Below are positions 17,357-26,578 of a stretch of 64,000 nt of DNA, piece by piece. Each line of letters starts with the position of its first letter. Position 1 is the first letter of the stretch. Made by a program: the position numbers and the translations under genes. This DNA comes from UBA2357 sp041916775 (GTDB lineage Bacteria; Pseudomonadota; Gammaproteobacteria; Burkholderiales; Rhodocyclaceae): assembly GCA_041916775.1 (NCBI GenBank), contig JAYRYZ010000021.1, positions 1-64,000 of the forward strand, written 5' to 3'. The notes under the pieces were generated by a model that was not told where the DNA came from, did no database searches, and saw nothing but the letters and a program-made list of their open reading frames with translations.

Positions 17357-18631
17357 ATGTACCGTTACGCCGACCGCCTCGCCGCCTATGACCCGGATCT
17401 CGCCGCTGCGCTGGACGAGGAAGTGGCGCGTCAGGAAGCCCACATCGAGCTCATCGCTTCCGAGAACTACGCCAGCCCGCGCGTGATGGAGGCACAGGGC
17501 AGCCAGCTCACCAACAAGTACGCCGAGGGCTACCCGGGCAAGCGCTACTACGGCGGCTGCGAGGCGGTGGACAAGGCCGAGCAGCTTGCGATCGACCGTG
17601 CCTGCCAGCTCTTCGGCGCGAGCTTCGCGAACGTGCAGCCGCACTCCGGCGCGCAGGCCAACGCTGCGGTGTTCATGGCGCTGGTGAAGCCGGGCGATAC
17701 CGTGCTGGGCATGAGCCTCGCCCATGGCGGCCATCTCACCCATGGCGCCGCGCCGAACTTCTCCGGCAAGCACTACAACGCGGTGCAGTACGGCCTGGAT
17801 CCGGCCACCGGCGAGATCGACTACGCCGAGGTCGAGCGCCTCGCGCGCGAGCACAAGCCGAAGATGATCATCGCCGGCTTCTCCGCCTACTCGCGCGTCA
17901 TCGACTGGGCACGCTTCCGCAGGCTCGCGGACGAAATCGGCGCGTTCTTCTTCGTCGACATGGCGCACATTGCCGGCCTCGTCGCGGCCGGCCTCTACCC
18001 CAGCCCGCTGCCGCATGCGCATGTGGTGACCACCACCACCCACAAGACCCTGCGCGGCCCGCGTGGCGGCCTGATCCTGTCGGCGTGCGGCGACGAGGCG
18101 CTGTACAAGAAGCTCAACGCCGCGGTGTTCCCCGGCCAGCAGGGCGGCCCGCTGATGCATGTGATCGCCGCCAAGGCGGTGGCCTTCAAGGAGGCGATGG
18201 ACCCGGCCTTCGTCGATTACCAGAAGCAGGTGCTGAAGAACGCCGCCACCATGGCCGGCGTGTTCATCGAGCGCGGCTACGACGTGGTCTCGGGCGGCAC
18301 CGAGGACCACCTCTTCCTCGTGTCGCTGATCCGCCAGGGCGTCACCGGCAAGGACGCGGACGCCGCCCTCGGCCGCGCCCACATCACGGTGAACAAGAAC
18401 TCGGTGCCGAACGACCCGCAGAGCCCCTTCGTCACCTCGGGCCTGCGCATCGGCACCCCGGCGGTGACCACCCGCGGCTTCGACGCCGACGAGTGCCGCG
18501 CGCTCGCCGGCTGGATCTGCGACATCCTCGACGCGCTCGCCGCCAAGGGCGACAGCGCCGCCGTGGAAGCCGCGGTGCGCGCCAAGGTGGCCGAGGTGTG
18601 CGCGCGCCATCCGGTGTATGTGAAGGCCTGA
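17357..18631 (+). CDS. glyA: Serine hydroxymethyltransferase
   Basis: A 424-residue PLP enzyme that interconverts serine plus THF with glycine plus 5,10-methylene-THF. HIELIASENYASP, the PLP-lysine segment TTTTHKTLRGPRGG and the substrate-binding C-terminus are all present. The ATG at 17357 has AGGAGA six bases upstream. Here it would use both products of sarcosine oxidase, glycine and methylene-THF, to make serine. The linked soxBDAG genes start 55 bp downstream, so the enzyme is probably a catabolic copy besides a housekeeping one elsewhere. That a second copy exists is an assumption. Confidence 0.95.
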   Translation: MYRYADRLAAYDPDLAAALDEEVARQEAHIELIASENYASPRVMEAQGSQLTNKYAEGYPGKRYYGGCEAVDKAEQLAIDRACQLFGASFANVQPHSGAQANAAVFMALVKPGDTVLGMSLAHGGHLTHGAAPNFSGKHYNAVQYGLDPATGEIDYAEVERLAREHKPKMIIAGFSAYSRVIDWARFRRLADEIGAFFFVDMAHIAGLVAAGLYPSPLPHAHVVTTTTHKTLRGPRGGLILSACGDEALYKKLNAAVFPGQQGGPLMHVIAAKAVAFKEAMDPAFVDYQKQVLKNAATMAGVFIERGYDVVSGGTEDHLFLVSLIRQGVTGKDADAALGRAHITVNKNSVPNDPQSPFVTSGLRIGTPAVTTRGFDADECRALAGWICDILDALAAKGDSAAVEAAVRAKVAEVCARHPVYVKA

Positions 18632-18686
18632 TCGCCACAACGCACGGCGGCCGGGCGGCCGCCGGCAATTCTCAGGAGTCGATGTC

Positions 18687-19937
18687 ATGCAACATTTTTC
18701 GGGCTTCGGGCTGGTCAAGCACGGTCTGAGCTACCACGAGAACTGGCAGCGCATGTGGCGCAACCCCACGCCCAAGAAGCGCTACGACGTGATCGTGGTG
18801 GGCGGCGGCGGTCACGGGCTCGCCACCGCGTATTACCTCGCCAAGGAATTCGGCGTCACCAACGTCGCGGTGATCGAGAAGGGCTGGCTGGGCGGTGGCA
18901 ATACCGCGCGCAACACCACCATCGTGCGCTCCAACTACCTGTGGGACGAGGCGGCGTGGCTGTACGAGCACGCGATGAAGCTGTGGGAAGGCCTGTCGCA
19001 GGATCTCAACTACAACGTGATGTTCTCGCAGCGCGGTGTGATGAACCTCGGCCACACCCTGCAGGACATGCGCGACATCGAGCGCCGGGTGAATGCCAAC
19101 CGCCTCAACGGCATCGACGGCGTGGTGCTGGACACCAACCAGGTGAAGGAGATCGTGCCCATCCTGGATTGCTCGAAGAACACCCGCTACCCGGTGCTCG
19201 GCGCCTCCTGGCAGCCGCGCGGCGGCGTGGCCCGGCATGACGCGGTGGCCTGGGGCTTCGCGCGCGGCGCGGATGCGCTCGGCGTCGATCTCCTGCAGCA
19301 GACCGAGGTGATCGGCATCCGCCAGAGCATGGGCCGCATCCAGGGCGTGGAGACCAACCGCGGCTACATCGAGGCCGATACGGTCGGCGTGGTCGTCGCG
19401 GGCAACTCCAGCGTCGTCGCCAACATGGCGGGCTTCAAGCTGCCGCTGGAATCGCACCCGCTGCAGGCGCTGGTGTCCGAGCCGATGAAGCCCATCCTCG
19501 ACACCGTGGTGATGTCCAACGCGGTGCACGGCTATGCGAGCCAGTCCGACAAGGGCGACCTCGTCATCGGCGCCGGCATCGACGGCTACAACGGCTACGG
19601 CCAGCGTGGCAGCTACACCACCATCGAGCACACGCTGCAGGCGATCGTGGAGATGTTCCCGATCTTCTCGCGCGTGCGCATGAACCGGCAGTGGGGCGGC
19701 ATCGTCGATACCTGCCCGGACGCCTGCCCGATCCTGTCGGCGACGCCGGTCGGCGGGCTGTTCTTCAACTGCGGCTGGGGTACCGGCGGCTTCAAGGCCA
19801 CCCCGGGCTCGGGCCACGTGTTCGCCGCGACGCTCGCGGCCGGCAAGCCGCATGAGCTTGCCGCACCGTTCTCCATCGACCGCTTCATCAGCGGCAAGCT
19901 CATCGACGAACACGGCGCGGCCGGCGTCGCACACTGA
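18687..19937 (+). CDS. soxB: Sarcosine oxidase beta subunit
   Basis: A 416-residue FAD-dependent amine oxidase, the catalytic subunit of heterotetrameric sarcosine oxidase. The dinucleotide fold VIVVGGGGHGLATAYYLA lies at 36-52. His184 in the ARHDAVAW segment occupies the region that carries covalent FMN in this family. The complex oxidises sarcosine to glycine with release of H2O2, passing the methyl group to THF. CAGGAG precedes the ATG. It is followed after 14 bp by soxD. Confidence 0.95.
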   Translation: MQHFSGFGLVKHGLSYHENWQRMWRNPTPKKRYDVIVVGGGGHGLATAYYLAKEFGVTNVAVIEKGWLGGGNTARNTTIVRSNYLWDEAAWLYEHAMKLWEGLSQDLNYNVMFSQRGVMNLGHTLQDMRDIERRVNANRLNGIDGVVLDTNQVKEIVPILDCSKNTRYPVLGASWQPRGGVARHDAVAWGFARGADALGVDLLQQTEVIGIRQSMGRIQGVETNRGYIEADTVGVVVAGNSSVVANMAGFKLPLESHPLQALVSEPMKPILDTVVMSNAVHGYASQSDKGDLVIGAGIDGYNGYGQRGSYTTIEHTLQAIVEMFPIFSRVRMNRQWGGIVDTCPDACPILSATPVGGLFFNCGWGTGGFKATPGSGHVFAATLAAGKPHELAAPFSIDRFISGKLIDEHGAAGVAH

Positions 19938-19951
19938 CAGAGGGGATCACC

Positions 19952-20269
19952 ATGTTGCACATCTACTGCCCCCACTGCGAGGAGTATCGCGAGGAGGAGG
20001 AGTTCCGGGCCAAGGGCGAGGCGCACATCGCGCGCCCGGTGAAGCCGGAGGAGACCTCCGACGAGGAATGGGGCCAATACCTCTTCTTCCGCAAGAACCC
20101 GCGCGGCATCCACCACGAGCAATGGATCCACGCCGCCGGTTGCCGCAAGTTCTTCAACGTGACGCGTGACACCGTGAGCTACGAGATCCTCGAAACCTAC
20201 AAGCCCGGACAACAGCCTTCCGTGACCGCGGAAAGCCAGGCATCCGCCAAGGGAGGCGCCGCGAAATGA
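19952..20269 (+). CDS. soxD: Sarcosine oxidase delta subunit
   Basis: A 105-residue protein, the zinc-binding delta subunit. Cys6 and Cys9 (CPHC) with His60 and Cys64 (HAAGC) match the four structural zinc ligands of the family. The stop overlaps the soxA start (ATGA), so the subunits are translationally coupled. GGGGAT precedes its ATG. Confidence 0.95.
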   Translation: MLHIYCPHCEEYREEEEFRAKGEAHIARPVKPEETSDEEWGQYLFFRKNPRGIHHEQWIHAAGCRKFFNVTRDTVSYEILETYKPGQQPSVTAESQASAKGGAAK

Positions 20270-23200
20270 GCCAGCAGAACCGTCTCGCGCAGGGAGGCCG
20301 CGTCGACCGTAGCCGGCCGCTGCGCTTCACCTTCAACGGCGAGAGCTACCAGGGCTTTGCCGGCGACACGCTGGCCTCGGCGCTGCTCGCCAACGGCGTC
20401 GACATCGTCGGCCGCAGCTTCAAGTATTCCCGCCCGCGCGGCATCGTCGCCGCGGGTGCGGAAGAGCCGAACGCCATTCTCCAGCTCGGCTCCAGCGAAG
20501 CCGGCCAGATCCCCAACGTGCGCGCCACCCAGCAGGCGCTCTACGACGGCCTCACCGCGGTCAGCACCAACGGCTGGCCGAATGTGAAGAAGGACGTCAT
20601 GGGCGTCATCGGCAAGGTTGGTGGCCAGTTCATGCCGCCGGGCTTCTACTACAAGACCTTCATGTCGTCGCAGGCGATGTGGATGAAGTACGAGAAGTAC
20701 ATCCGCAGGGCCGCCGGGTTGGGCCGCAGCCCGCGCGAGAACGACCCGGACATCTACGACACCATCAACCGCCACTGCGAGGTGCTGGTGATCGGTGCCG
20801 GCCCGGCCGGCCTCGCCGCCGCGCTGGCCGCCGCATCGAGCGGCGCGCGCGTGATCCTCGCCGACGAGCAGGAGGAGATGGGCGGTTCCGCGCTCGACAG
20901 CCGCGAATCCATCGACGGCAAGCCCGCCGCCGAGTGGGTGGCGGGTGTGCTCGCCGAGCTCGGGCGCATGTCCAACGTGGTGCTGCTGCCGCGCACCACC
21001 GCCAACGGCTACCACGACCACAACTTCGTCACCCTGCACGAGCGTCGCACCGAGCATCTCGCCGACCTCGCGCCGAAGAAGGACGGCCGCCGTCAGGCCC
21101 GCGCACGCATGCACCGGGTGCGCGCCGGCCGGGTGATCCTCGCCACCGGCACGCACGAGCGGCCGCTGGTGTACGCCAAGAACGATGTGCCGGGCAACAT
21201 GATCGCGGGTGCGATCTCGACCTACATCCGCCGCTATGCGGTGGCGCCGGGCAACAGCCTGGTGCTGTCGACCAACAACGACCATGCCTACCGCGCCGCA
21301 CTCGACTGGGCCGATGCCGGCCGTCAGGTCGTGGCGATCGTCGATGCGCGCGACAACCCGCAGGGCGACCTGGTCGCCGAGGCGAAGAAGCGCAACATCC
21401 GCATCATCACCGGCAGCGCGGTCATCGAGTCGCAAGGAAAGAAGCGCGTCAGCGGCGCCACCGTGGCGCGCATCGACCCGCTCAACTTCGTCGTCAAGGG
21501 CGGGGTGGAAGAGCTCGCCTGCGACACCATCGCCAGCTCCGGCGGCTACAGCCCGGTGGTGCATCTGGCCGCGCACACCGGTGTGCGCCCGCAGTGGCGT
21601 GACGACATCCTCGGCTTCGTGCCCGGCAAGGTGAAGGGTCTCGTACCGGTGGGCGGCGTGAATGGCCGCTTCGCGCTGGCGGACGCGCTCGCCGACGGAC
21701 TCGAGGCGGGCAGCACCGCGGCGCTGGAATGCGGCTTCAAGGGCGCCTCGGCGAGCCTGCCCAAGGTGGCCGCGGTCAAGGAAGGCCCGACCCTGCCGCT
21801 CTACCAGGTGCCGCACACCAAACCGGCGATGCGTGCGCCCAAGCAGTTCGTCGATCAGCAGAACGACGTCACCGCCGCCGGCATCGAGCTCGCGACGCGT
21901 GAAGGCTTCGAGTCGATCGAACACGTCAAGCGCTACACCGGCCTGGGTTTCGGCACCGACCAGGGCAAGCTCGGCAACATCAACGGCATGGCGATCGCGG
22001 CGCGCTGCCTCGGCCAGACCATTCCGCAGACCGGCACCACCGTGTTCCGGCCCAACTACACGCCGATCACCTTCGGCGCGATCGCCGGACGCAACTGCGG
22101 CGAGTTCTTCGACCCGCGCCGCTACACCGCGCTGCATGCGGCGCATGTTGCGCGCGGTGCCGAGTTCGAGGTGGTCGGCCAGTGGATGCGGCCGTGGTAC
22201 TTCCCCAGGCCGGGCGAATCCATGCACGACGCGGTGCAGCGCGAATGCCGCGCGGTGCGCGAAGGGGTGGGCATCCTCGACGCCTCCACGTTGGGCAAGA
22301 TCGACATCCAGGGCAAGGACGCGCGCGAGTTCCTCAACCGCATCTACACCAACGCCTGGACCAAGCTCGATGTGGGCAAGTGCCGCTACGGCCTCATGTG
22401 CAAGGACGACGGCATGCTCATGGACGACGGCGTGACGGCCTGCCTCGGCGACAACCACTTCCACATGACCACCACCACCGGCGGCGCCGCCGGCGTGCTG
22501 GACTGGCTGGAGATGTGGCACCAGACCGAGTGGCCGGAGCTGGAGGTGTACTTCAGCTCGGTGACCGACCACTGGGCGGCGATGGCAATCAACGGGCCGG
22601 ATTCCCGCAAGCTGCTTGCCGAGCTCACCGACATCGACCTCTCCAACGAGGCCTTCGGCTTCATGGACTGGCGCGAATGCACCGTGGCCGGCGTGCCGGC
22701 GCGGGTGTTCCGCATCTCCTTCACCGGTGAGCTGTCGTACGAGATCAACGTGCAGGCCAACCATGCGATGCATGTGTGGAACGCGCTGTTCGACAAGGGG
22801 GCGAAGTACAAGCTCACCCCCTACGGCACCGAGACCATGCACGTGCTGCGCGCCGAGAAGGGTTTCATCATCGTCGGTCAGGACACCGATGGTTCGGTGA
22901 CGCCGGAAGACCTCGGCATGCAGTGGTGCGTGGGCTACAAGAAGCCGTTCTCGTGGATCGGCCGGCGTGCGCTGTCGCGGCCGGATACCAAGCGCGACGA
23001 TCGCAAGCAGCTCGTCGGCCTGAAGCCGCTCGACCCCAAGCTGGTGCTGAAGGAGGGCGCGCAGATCGTGCTCGAGAAGGAGATCCGCATCCCGATGCCG
23101 ATGGTCGGGCATGTCACCTCCAGTTACTTCAGCCCCAACCTGGGCCATGGTTTCGCGCTGGCGCTGGTCAAGGGCGGCGCGAAGCGGATGGGCCAGACCG

Positions 23201-23292
23201 TCTATCTGCCGATGGCGGACGGTACCGTCCATGCGGCCGAGATCGTGAGCCCCGTGTTCCTCGATCCCAAGGGAGATCGCCAGAATGTCTGA
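20266..23292 (+). CDS. soxA: Sarcosine oxidase alpha subunit
   Basis: A 1008-residue subunit with three parts: an N-terminal 2Fe-2S-ferredoxin-like fold without the cluster cysteines (about 15-100), an NAD/FAD Rossmann region with VLVIGAGPAGLAAALAAASS (about 170-190) and further nucleotide-binding segments, and a C-terminal GcvT-like folate domain (about 620-1000) that accepts the one-carbon unit as methylene-THF. Length is normal. It overlaps soxD by four and soxG by eight bases. Confidence 0.95.
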   Translation: MSQQNRLAQGGRVDRSRPLRFTFNGESYQGFAGDTLASALLANGVDIVGRSFKYSRPRGIVAAGAEEPNAILQLGSSEAGQIPNVRATQQALYDGLTAVSTNGWPNVKKDVMGVIGKVGGQFMPPGFYYKTFMSSQAMWMKYEKYIRRAAGLGRSPRENDPDIYDTINRHCEVLVIGAGPAGLAAALAAASSGARVILADEQEEMGGSALDSRESIDGKPAAEWVAGVLAELGRMSNVVLLPRTTANGYHDHNFVTLHERRTEHLADLAPKKDGRRQARARMHRVRAGRVILATGTHERPLVYAKNDVPGNMIAGAISTYIRRYAVAPGNSLVLSTNNDHAYRAALDWADAGRQVVAIVDARDNPQGDLVAEAKKRNIRIITGSAVIESQGKKRVSGATVARIDPLNFVVKGGVEELACDTIASSGGYSPVVHLAAHTGVRPQWRDDILGFVPGKVKGLVPVGGVNGRFALADALADGLEAGSTAALECGFKGASASLPKVAAVKEGPTLPLYQVPHTKPAMRAPKQFVDQQNDVTAAGIELATREGFESIEHVKRYTGLGFGTDQGKLGNINGMAIAARCLGQTIPQTGTTVFRPNYTPITFGAIAGRNCGEFFDPRRYTALHAAHVARGAEFEVVGQWMRPWYFPRPGESMHDAVQRECRAVREGVGILDASTLGKIDIQGKDAREFLNRIYTNAWTKLDVGKCRYGLMCKDDGMLMDDGVTACLGDNHFHMTTTTGGAAGVLDWLEMWHQTEWPELEVYFSSVTDHWAAMAINGPDSRKLLAELTDIDLSNEAFGFMDWRECTVAGVPARVFRISFTGELSYEINVQANHAMHVWNALFDKGAKYKLTPYGTETMHVLRAEKGFIIVGQDTDGSVTPEDLGMQWCVGYKKPFSWIGRRALSRPDTKRDDRKQLVGLKPLDPKLVLKEGAQIVLEKEIRIPMPMVGHVTSSYFSPNLGHGFALALVKGGAKRMGQTVYLPMADGTVHAAEIVSPVFLDPKGDRQNV

Positions 23293-23923
23293 TATCGCAG
23301 TGATGGATGTGAACCCCGCCGGCGGGGTGAAGTCGGAGTCGCCGCTCGCGGCCTCCAAGGTGCGTGTCGCCACCGCGGCGAACGCGGCCGTGGCCGGCGT
23401 GGTGGTGCGCGAGGAGGCCTTCCTCGGCCACCTCGTGCTGCGCGGCAACAGCGCGGCGGAAGGCTTCGCCGCCGGTGTGGAGCGTGCGCTCGGCGTGCCG
23501 CTGCCGCTGAAGCCCTGCCAGCTCGTCGTGGATGCGGCGCGCGGCGTGAGCATCCAGTGGAGCTCGCCCAACGAGTGGCTGATCATCGTGCCGGGTGGCC
23601 AGGAATACGCCACCGAGCTCTACCTGCGCGAAGCGCTGAGCGGCCACTTCGCGGTGGTGAACATCAGCGGCGCGCAGACCCTCATCACGCTCTCCGGCCC
23701 GCATGCGCGCGAGGTGCTGATGAAGTCCTCGCCCTACGATGTCGATCCGGCGCACTTCCCGGTCGGCAAGGCGGTGGGCACGGTGTTCGCCAAGACCACC
23801 GCGGTGATCCGCCGCCCGAGCGAGGATGAGTGGCAGGTGATCTTCCGCCGCAGCTTCGCCGACTACCTCTTCCGCTGGACGCTCGACGCCGCCGAGGAGT
23901 TCGGCGTGTTTGTTGCAAACTGA
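23285..23923 (+). CDS. soxG: Sarcosine oxidase gamma subunit
   Basis: A 212-residue subunit with a GcvT-like fold, last gene of the soxBDAG operon. The start overlaps the end of soxA. The segment SSPNEWLIIVPGG and the ending typical of gamma subunits are present. It contributes to the tetrahydrofolate side of the complex. Two hairpins follow before the convergent ansA gene. Confidence 0.93.
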   Translation: MSDIAVMDVNPAGGVKSESPLAASKVRVATAANAAVAGVVVREEAFLGHLVLRGNSAAEGFAAGVERALGVPLPLKPCQLVVDAARGVSIQWSSPNEWLIIVPGGQEYATELYLREALSGHFAVVNISGAQTLITLSGPHAREVLMKSSPYDVDPAHFPVGKAVGTVFAKTTAVIRRPSEDEWQVIFRRSFADYLFRWTLDAAEEFGVFVAN

Positions 23924-23958
23924 GCGTCGGCAGCTGAAAGTCGCCCGCTGAACACCGC

Positions 23959-23976
23959 GGAGGGCGCACGCCCTCC
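23959..23976. terminator. Hairpin downstream of soxG
   Basis: GGAGGGCG and CGCCCTCC are exact inverted repeats separated by two bases; the outer six pairs would leave a six-base loop. A T-rich stretch (GGTTTTCCTTTCG) follows about 12 bases later. Confidence 0.5.
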
Positions 23977-24009
23977 CGGCAATCCCGGTTTTCCTTTCGT
24001 CTCCCGTGC

Positions 24010-24051
24010 ATCCCGCCGGCGCCCTTACCTGGGCCGGCGGGATCTTTCCTT
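24010..24051 (+). terminator. Terminator-like hairpin between soxG and ansA
   Basis: An 11-bp perfect stem (ATCCCGCCGGC, 24010-24020; GCCGGCGGGAT, 24033-24043) with a 12-base loop is followed by CTTTCCTT. It lies between convergent operons and probably ends sox transcription. Confidence 0.7.
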
Positions 24052-24084
24052 GTGGAGGCGCCGAAGTGATCGGGACCGACGTGT

Positions 24085-25089
24085 TCAGGACATCTCGCCG
24101 CACCAGTTGGTGGCGAACTGCCTGCGGACCTCCGCCGGGTCGGCAAGGGTGGCGAGCAACACGTGCAGTTTGGCAAACGCGGCCTCCAGTGTCATGTCGC
24201 CCGCGGGCACCACACCGATGCGATTGAGTGCGCTGCCGGTCGCATAGGCACCTTGCAGCACGGGGCCATGTACGCATTGGCTGCGGTTCACCACGACCAC
24301 CCCGCGCGCCACCGCGCGTGCGAGCGCGTCGAGGAGACCGGGTGCGGCGTCCGGCAGGTTGCCCGCTCCGTAGCTGCACAACACCAGCCCGCGCAGCGCG
24401 GGATCGCTCGTCAGCCTGTCGATCTGACGTGCCGACAACCCGGGATGCACCATCAGCACCTCCACCGCACGCGCATAGAACACCGGCAGCTGGAAGTCGC
24501 GCGTGCCCTCGGGCAACAGGCGCCCGTGATCCACGCGCAGTCCGATGCCCACCTCGGCGAGCGCAGCGGCGTTGGGGGAGGCGAACGCGTCGAGGGCGGT
24601 GCTGCTGCGCTTGGTGCTGCGGTTGCCGCGCAACAGTTGCTGCCCGAAGAACAGGCCGATCTCGCCGCAGCGCAGTGTGGCGGCCAGCAGCAGCGCAGAT
24701 TCCAGGTTGGCGAGCGCGTCGCTGCGTGGTTCCACCAGCGGGATTTGCGCGCCGGTGAGGATCACCGGGCGATCGGCCCCGCGCAGCATGAAGGACAGCG
24801 CCGCGGCCGTCCAGGCCATGGTGTCGGTGCCATGCAGCACGACGAAGCCGTGGTAGTCGTCCCAGCGTGTGACGAGTTCGGTGGCGATTTCGGTCCATTG
24901 GGCCGGCTGCAGGTTGGCGCTGTCGATCGGCTGCGCCAGCTCGACGAGCTCGAACTCGGGCAGGCTCGGAACACCCGCCAGGCTGCGTCCAAGTACCGCG
25001 CCGAAGCCCCGCATCGGACGGTAGCCGTCTGTGCCGCGCTCCATACCGATGGTGCCGCCGGTGTGCAACACCAGGATGCGCCTGCTCAT
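24085..25089 (-). CDS. ansA: L-asparaginase (type I, cytosolic)
   Basis: A 334-residue asparaginase with the two Thr-containing active-site motifs: HTGGTIG near residues 9-15 and VVLHGTDTMAWTAAAL near 90. No signal peptide is seen, so it acts in the cytosol, converting asparagine to aspartate and ammonia. The start overlaps the aspA stop (ATGA), so it is translated with aspA. The aspartate produced is the substrate of AspA, so the two enzymes carry asparagine to fumarate plus two ammonia. Confidence 0.92.
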   Translation of the reverse strand: MSRRILVLHTGGTIGMERGTDGYRPMRGFGAVLGRSLAGVPSLPEFELVELAQPIDSANLQPAQWTEIATELVTRWDDYHGFVVLHGTDTMAWTAAALSFMLRGADRPVILTGAQIPLVEPRSDALANLESALLLAATLRCGEIGLFFGQQLLRGNRSTKRSSTALDAFASPNAAALAEVGIGLRVDHGRLLPEGTRDFQLPVFYARAVEVLMVHPGLSARQIDRLTSDPALRGLVLCSYGAGNLPDAAPGLLDALARAVARGVVVVNRSQCVHGPVLQGAYATGSALNRIGVVPAGDMTLEAAFAKLHVLLATLADPAEVRRQFATNWCGEMS

Positions 25090-26489
25090 GCCGTGCGCCG
25101 CTGCGGGGCGAGCATCGACTGCGGGCTCAGCAGCGCGTCGAGCTCGGCCTCGCCGAGCAGACCTTCGCCCAGCACCAGGGCGCGCACGGTGTCGCCGCTG
25201 TGCAGCGCCTGCGCGGCGATGCGCGAGGCGTTGGCGTAACCGATGCGCGGCACCAGCGCGGTGATCACGCCGATGCTGTGCTCCACATGGCGGCGGCACT
25301 GCTCGCGGTCGGCGCGGATGCCGCGGATGCAGCGCTCTTCCAGCATGCGGCAAGCGGCGTCGAGCATGCGCACCGAGGACAGCAGGTTGTAGACGATGAG
25401 CGGCTCCATGGCGTTGAGCTGGAGCTGACCGGCCTCCGCCGCCATCGTCACCGCGAGGTCGTTGCCGATCACCTGGTAGGCGGTCTGGTTCACCGCCTCC
25501 GGGATCACCGGGTTCACCTTACCGGGCATGATCGACGAGCCCGGCTGCATCGCTGGCAGGTGGATCTCGCCGAAGCCGGTGCGCGGCCCGCTGGAGAGCA
25601 GGCGCAGGTCGTTGGCGAGCTTGGAGAGCTTGACCGCGAAGCGCTTGAGTACGCCGGAGAAGAGCACGAACGCGCCCATGTCCGAGGTCGCCTCGACCAG
25701 GTGGCTCGCCGGCACGATCGGCTTGCCGGAGATTTCGGCAAGACGGCGCACGGCGAGGGCAGCGTAGTCGGGGTGGGTGTTGATGCCGGTGCCGATCGCG
25801 GTGCCACCGAGGTTCACCTCGCACAGCAGGGCGCAGACCTCCTGCAGGCGCTCGATGTCTTCGCCCAGGTTCACCGCGAAGGCCTCGAACTCCAGCCCCA
25901 GCGTCATCGGTACTGCGTCCTGCAGCTGGGTGCGGCCCATCTTGATCACGTCCGCGAACTCGCGGCCCTTCTCCTCGAGCGCACGCTTGAGGCTGGCAAT
26001 GGCGTCCACCAGCGGTTCGACGGCGAACTGCAGGCCGACGCAGACCGCGGTCGGGTAGGCGTCGTTGGTCGACTGCGACATGTTGACGTCGTCGTTGGGG
26101 TGCAGGTGCGCATACGCGCCCTTGGGCTGACCGAGCTTCTCCAGCGCGAGGTTGGCGATCACTTCGTTGGCGTTCATGTTGGTCGAGGTGCCGGCGCCGC
26201 CCTGGATGAGGTCGACGACGAAGGCCTCGTGCAGGCGACCGCCGATGATGTCCTCGCAGGCGGCGAGGATGGCGTCGGCCTTGTGTGTCGGCAGTAGGCC
26301 GAGCTCCTGGTTGGCGCGTGCGGCGGCGGCCTTGACCATCGCGAGCGCATTGACGAGCGCCGGGAAGTGGCTGATCGGTACGCCGGTGATGGCGAAGTTG
26401 TCCACCGCGCGCTGGGTCTGGATGCCGTACCAGATGTCGGCGGGCAGCGCCATGTCACCGAGAAGGTCGTGTTCGATGCGGGTATTCAT
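25086..26489 (-). CDS. aspA: Aspartate ammonia-lyase
   Basis: A 467-residue member of the fumarase/aspartase superfamily. The signature GSSIMPGKVNP contains the catalytic-loop Ser. AGTSTNMNANEVIANLA and the C-terminal GLL segment fit aspartase rather than fumarase. It splits aspartate into fumarate and ammonia. The ATG at 26489 has AAGGAAG about eight bases upstream. It sits 89 bp after an AGCS symporter gene and overlaps ansA, forming an uptake-and-deamination operon. Confidence 0.93.
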   Translation of the reverse strand: MNTRIEHDLLGDMALPADIWYGIQTQRAVDNFAITGVPISHFPALVNALAMVKAAAARANQELGLLPTHKADAILAACEDIIGGRLHEAFVVDLIQGGAGTSTNMNANEVIANLALEKLGQPKGAYAHLHPNDDVNMSQSTNDAYPTAVCVGLQFAVEPLVDAIASLKRALEEKGREFADVIKMGRTQLQDAVPMTLGLEFEAFAVNLGEDIERLQEVCALLCEVNLGGTAIGTGINTHPDYAALAVRRLAEISGKPIVPASHLVEATSDMGAFVLFSGVLKRFAVKLSKLANDLRLLSSGPRTGFGEIHLPAMQPGSSIMPGKVNPVIPEAVNQTAYQVIGNDLAVTMAAEAGQLQLNAMEPLIVYNLLSSVRMLDAACRMLEERCIRGIRADREQCRRHVEHSIGVITALVPRIGYANASRIAAQALHSGDTVRALVLGEGLLGEAELDALLSPQSMLAPQRRTA

Positions 26490-26578
26490 TGAAGTCTTCC
26501 TTTGCACCGGCCGGCGCTGAGTGCGCCAGCCGGATCGGGTTGCCGGGAGTGGTCGTCGTGACCGTCGTGATAAGGGGT

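Noticed and set aside
20197..23613. Open frame of 1138 codons on the - strand
   Set aside because: It lies wholly opposite soxA and soxG, whose families are certain. It is a shadow of biased codon use in GC-rich DNA and resembles no known protein.
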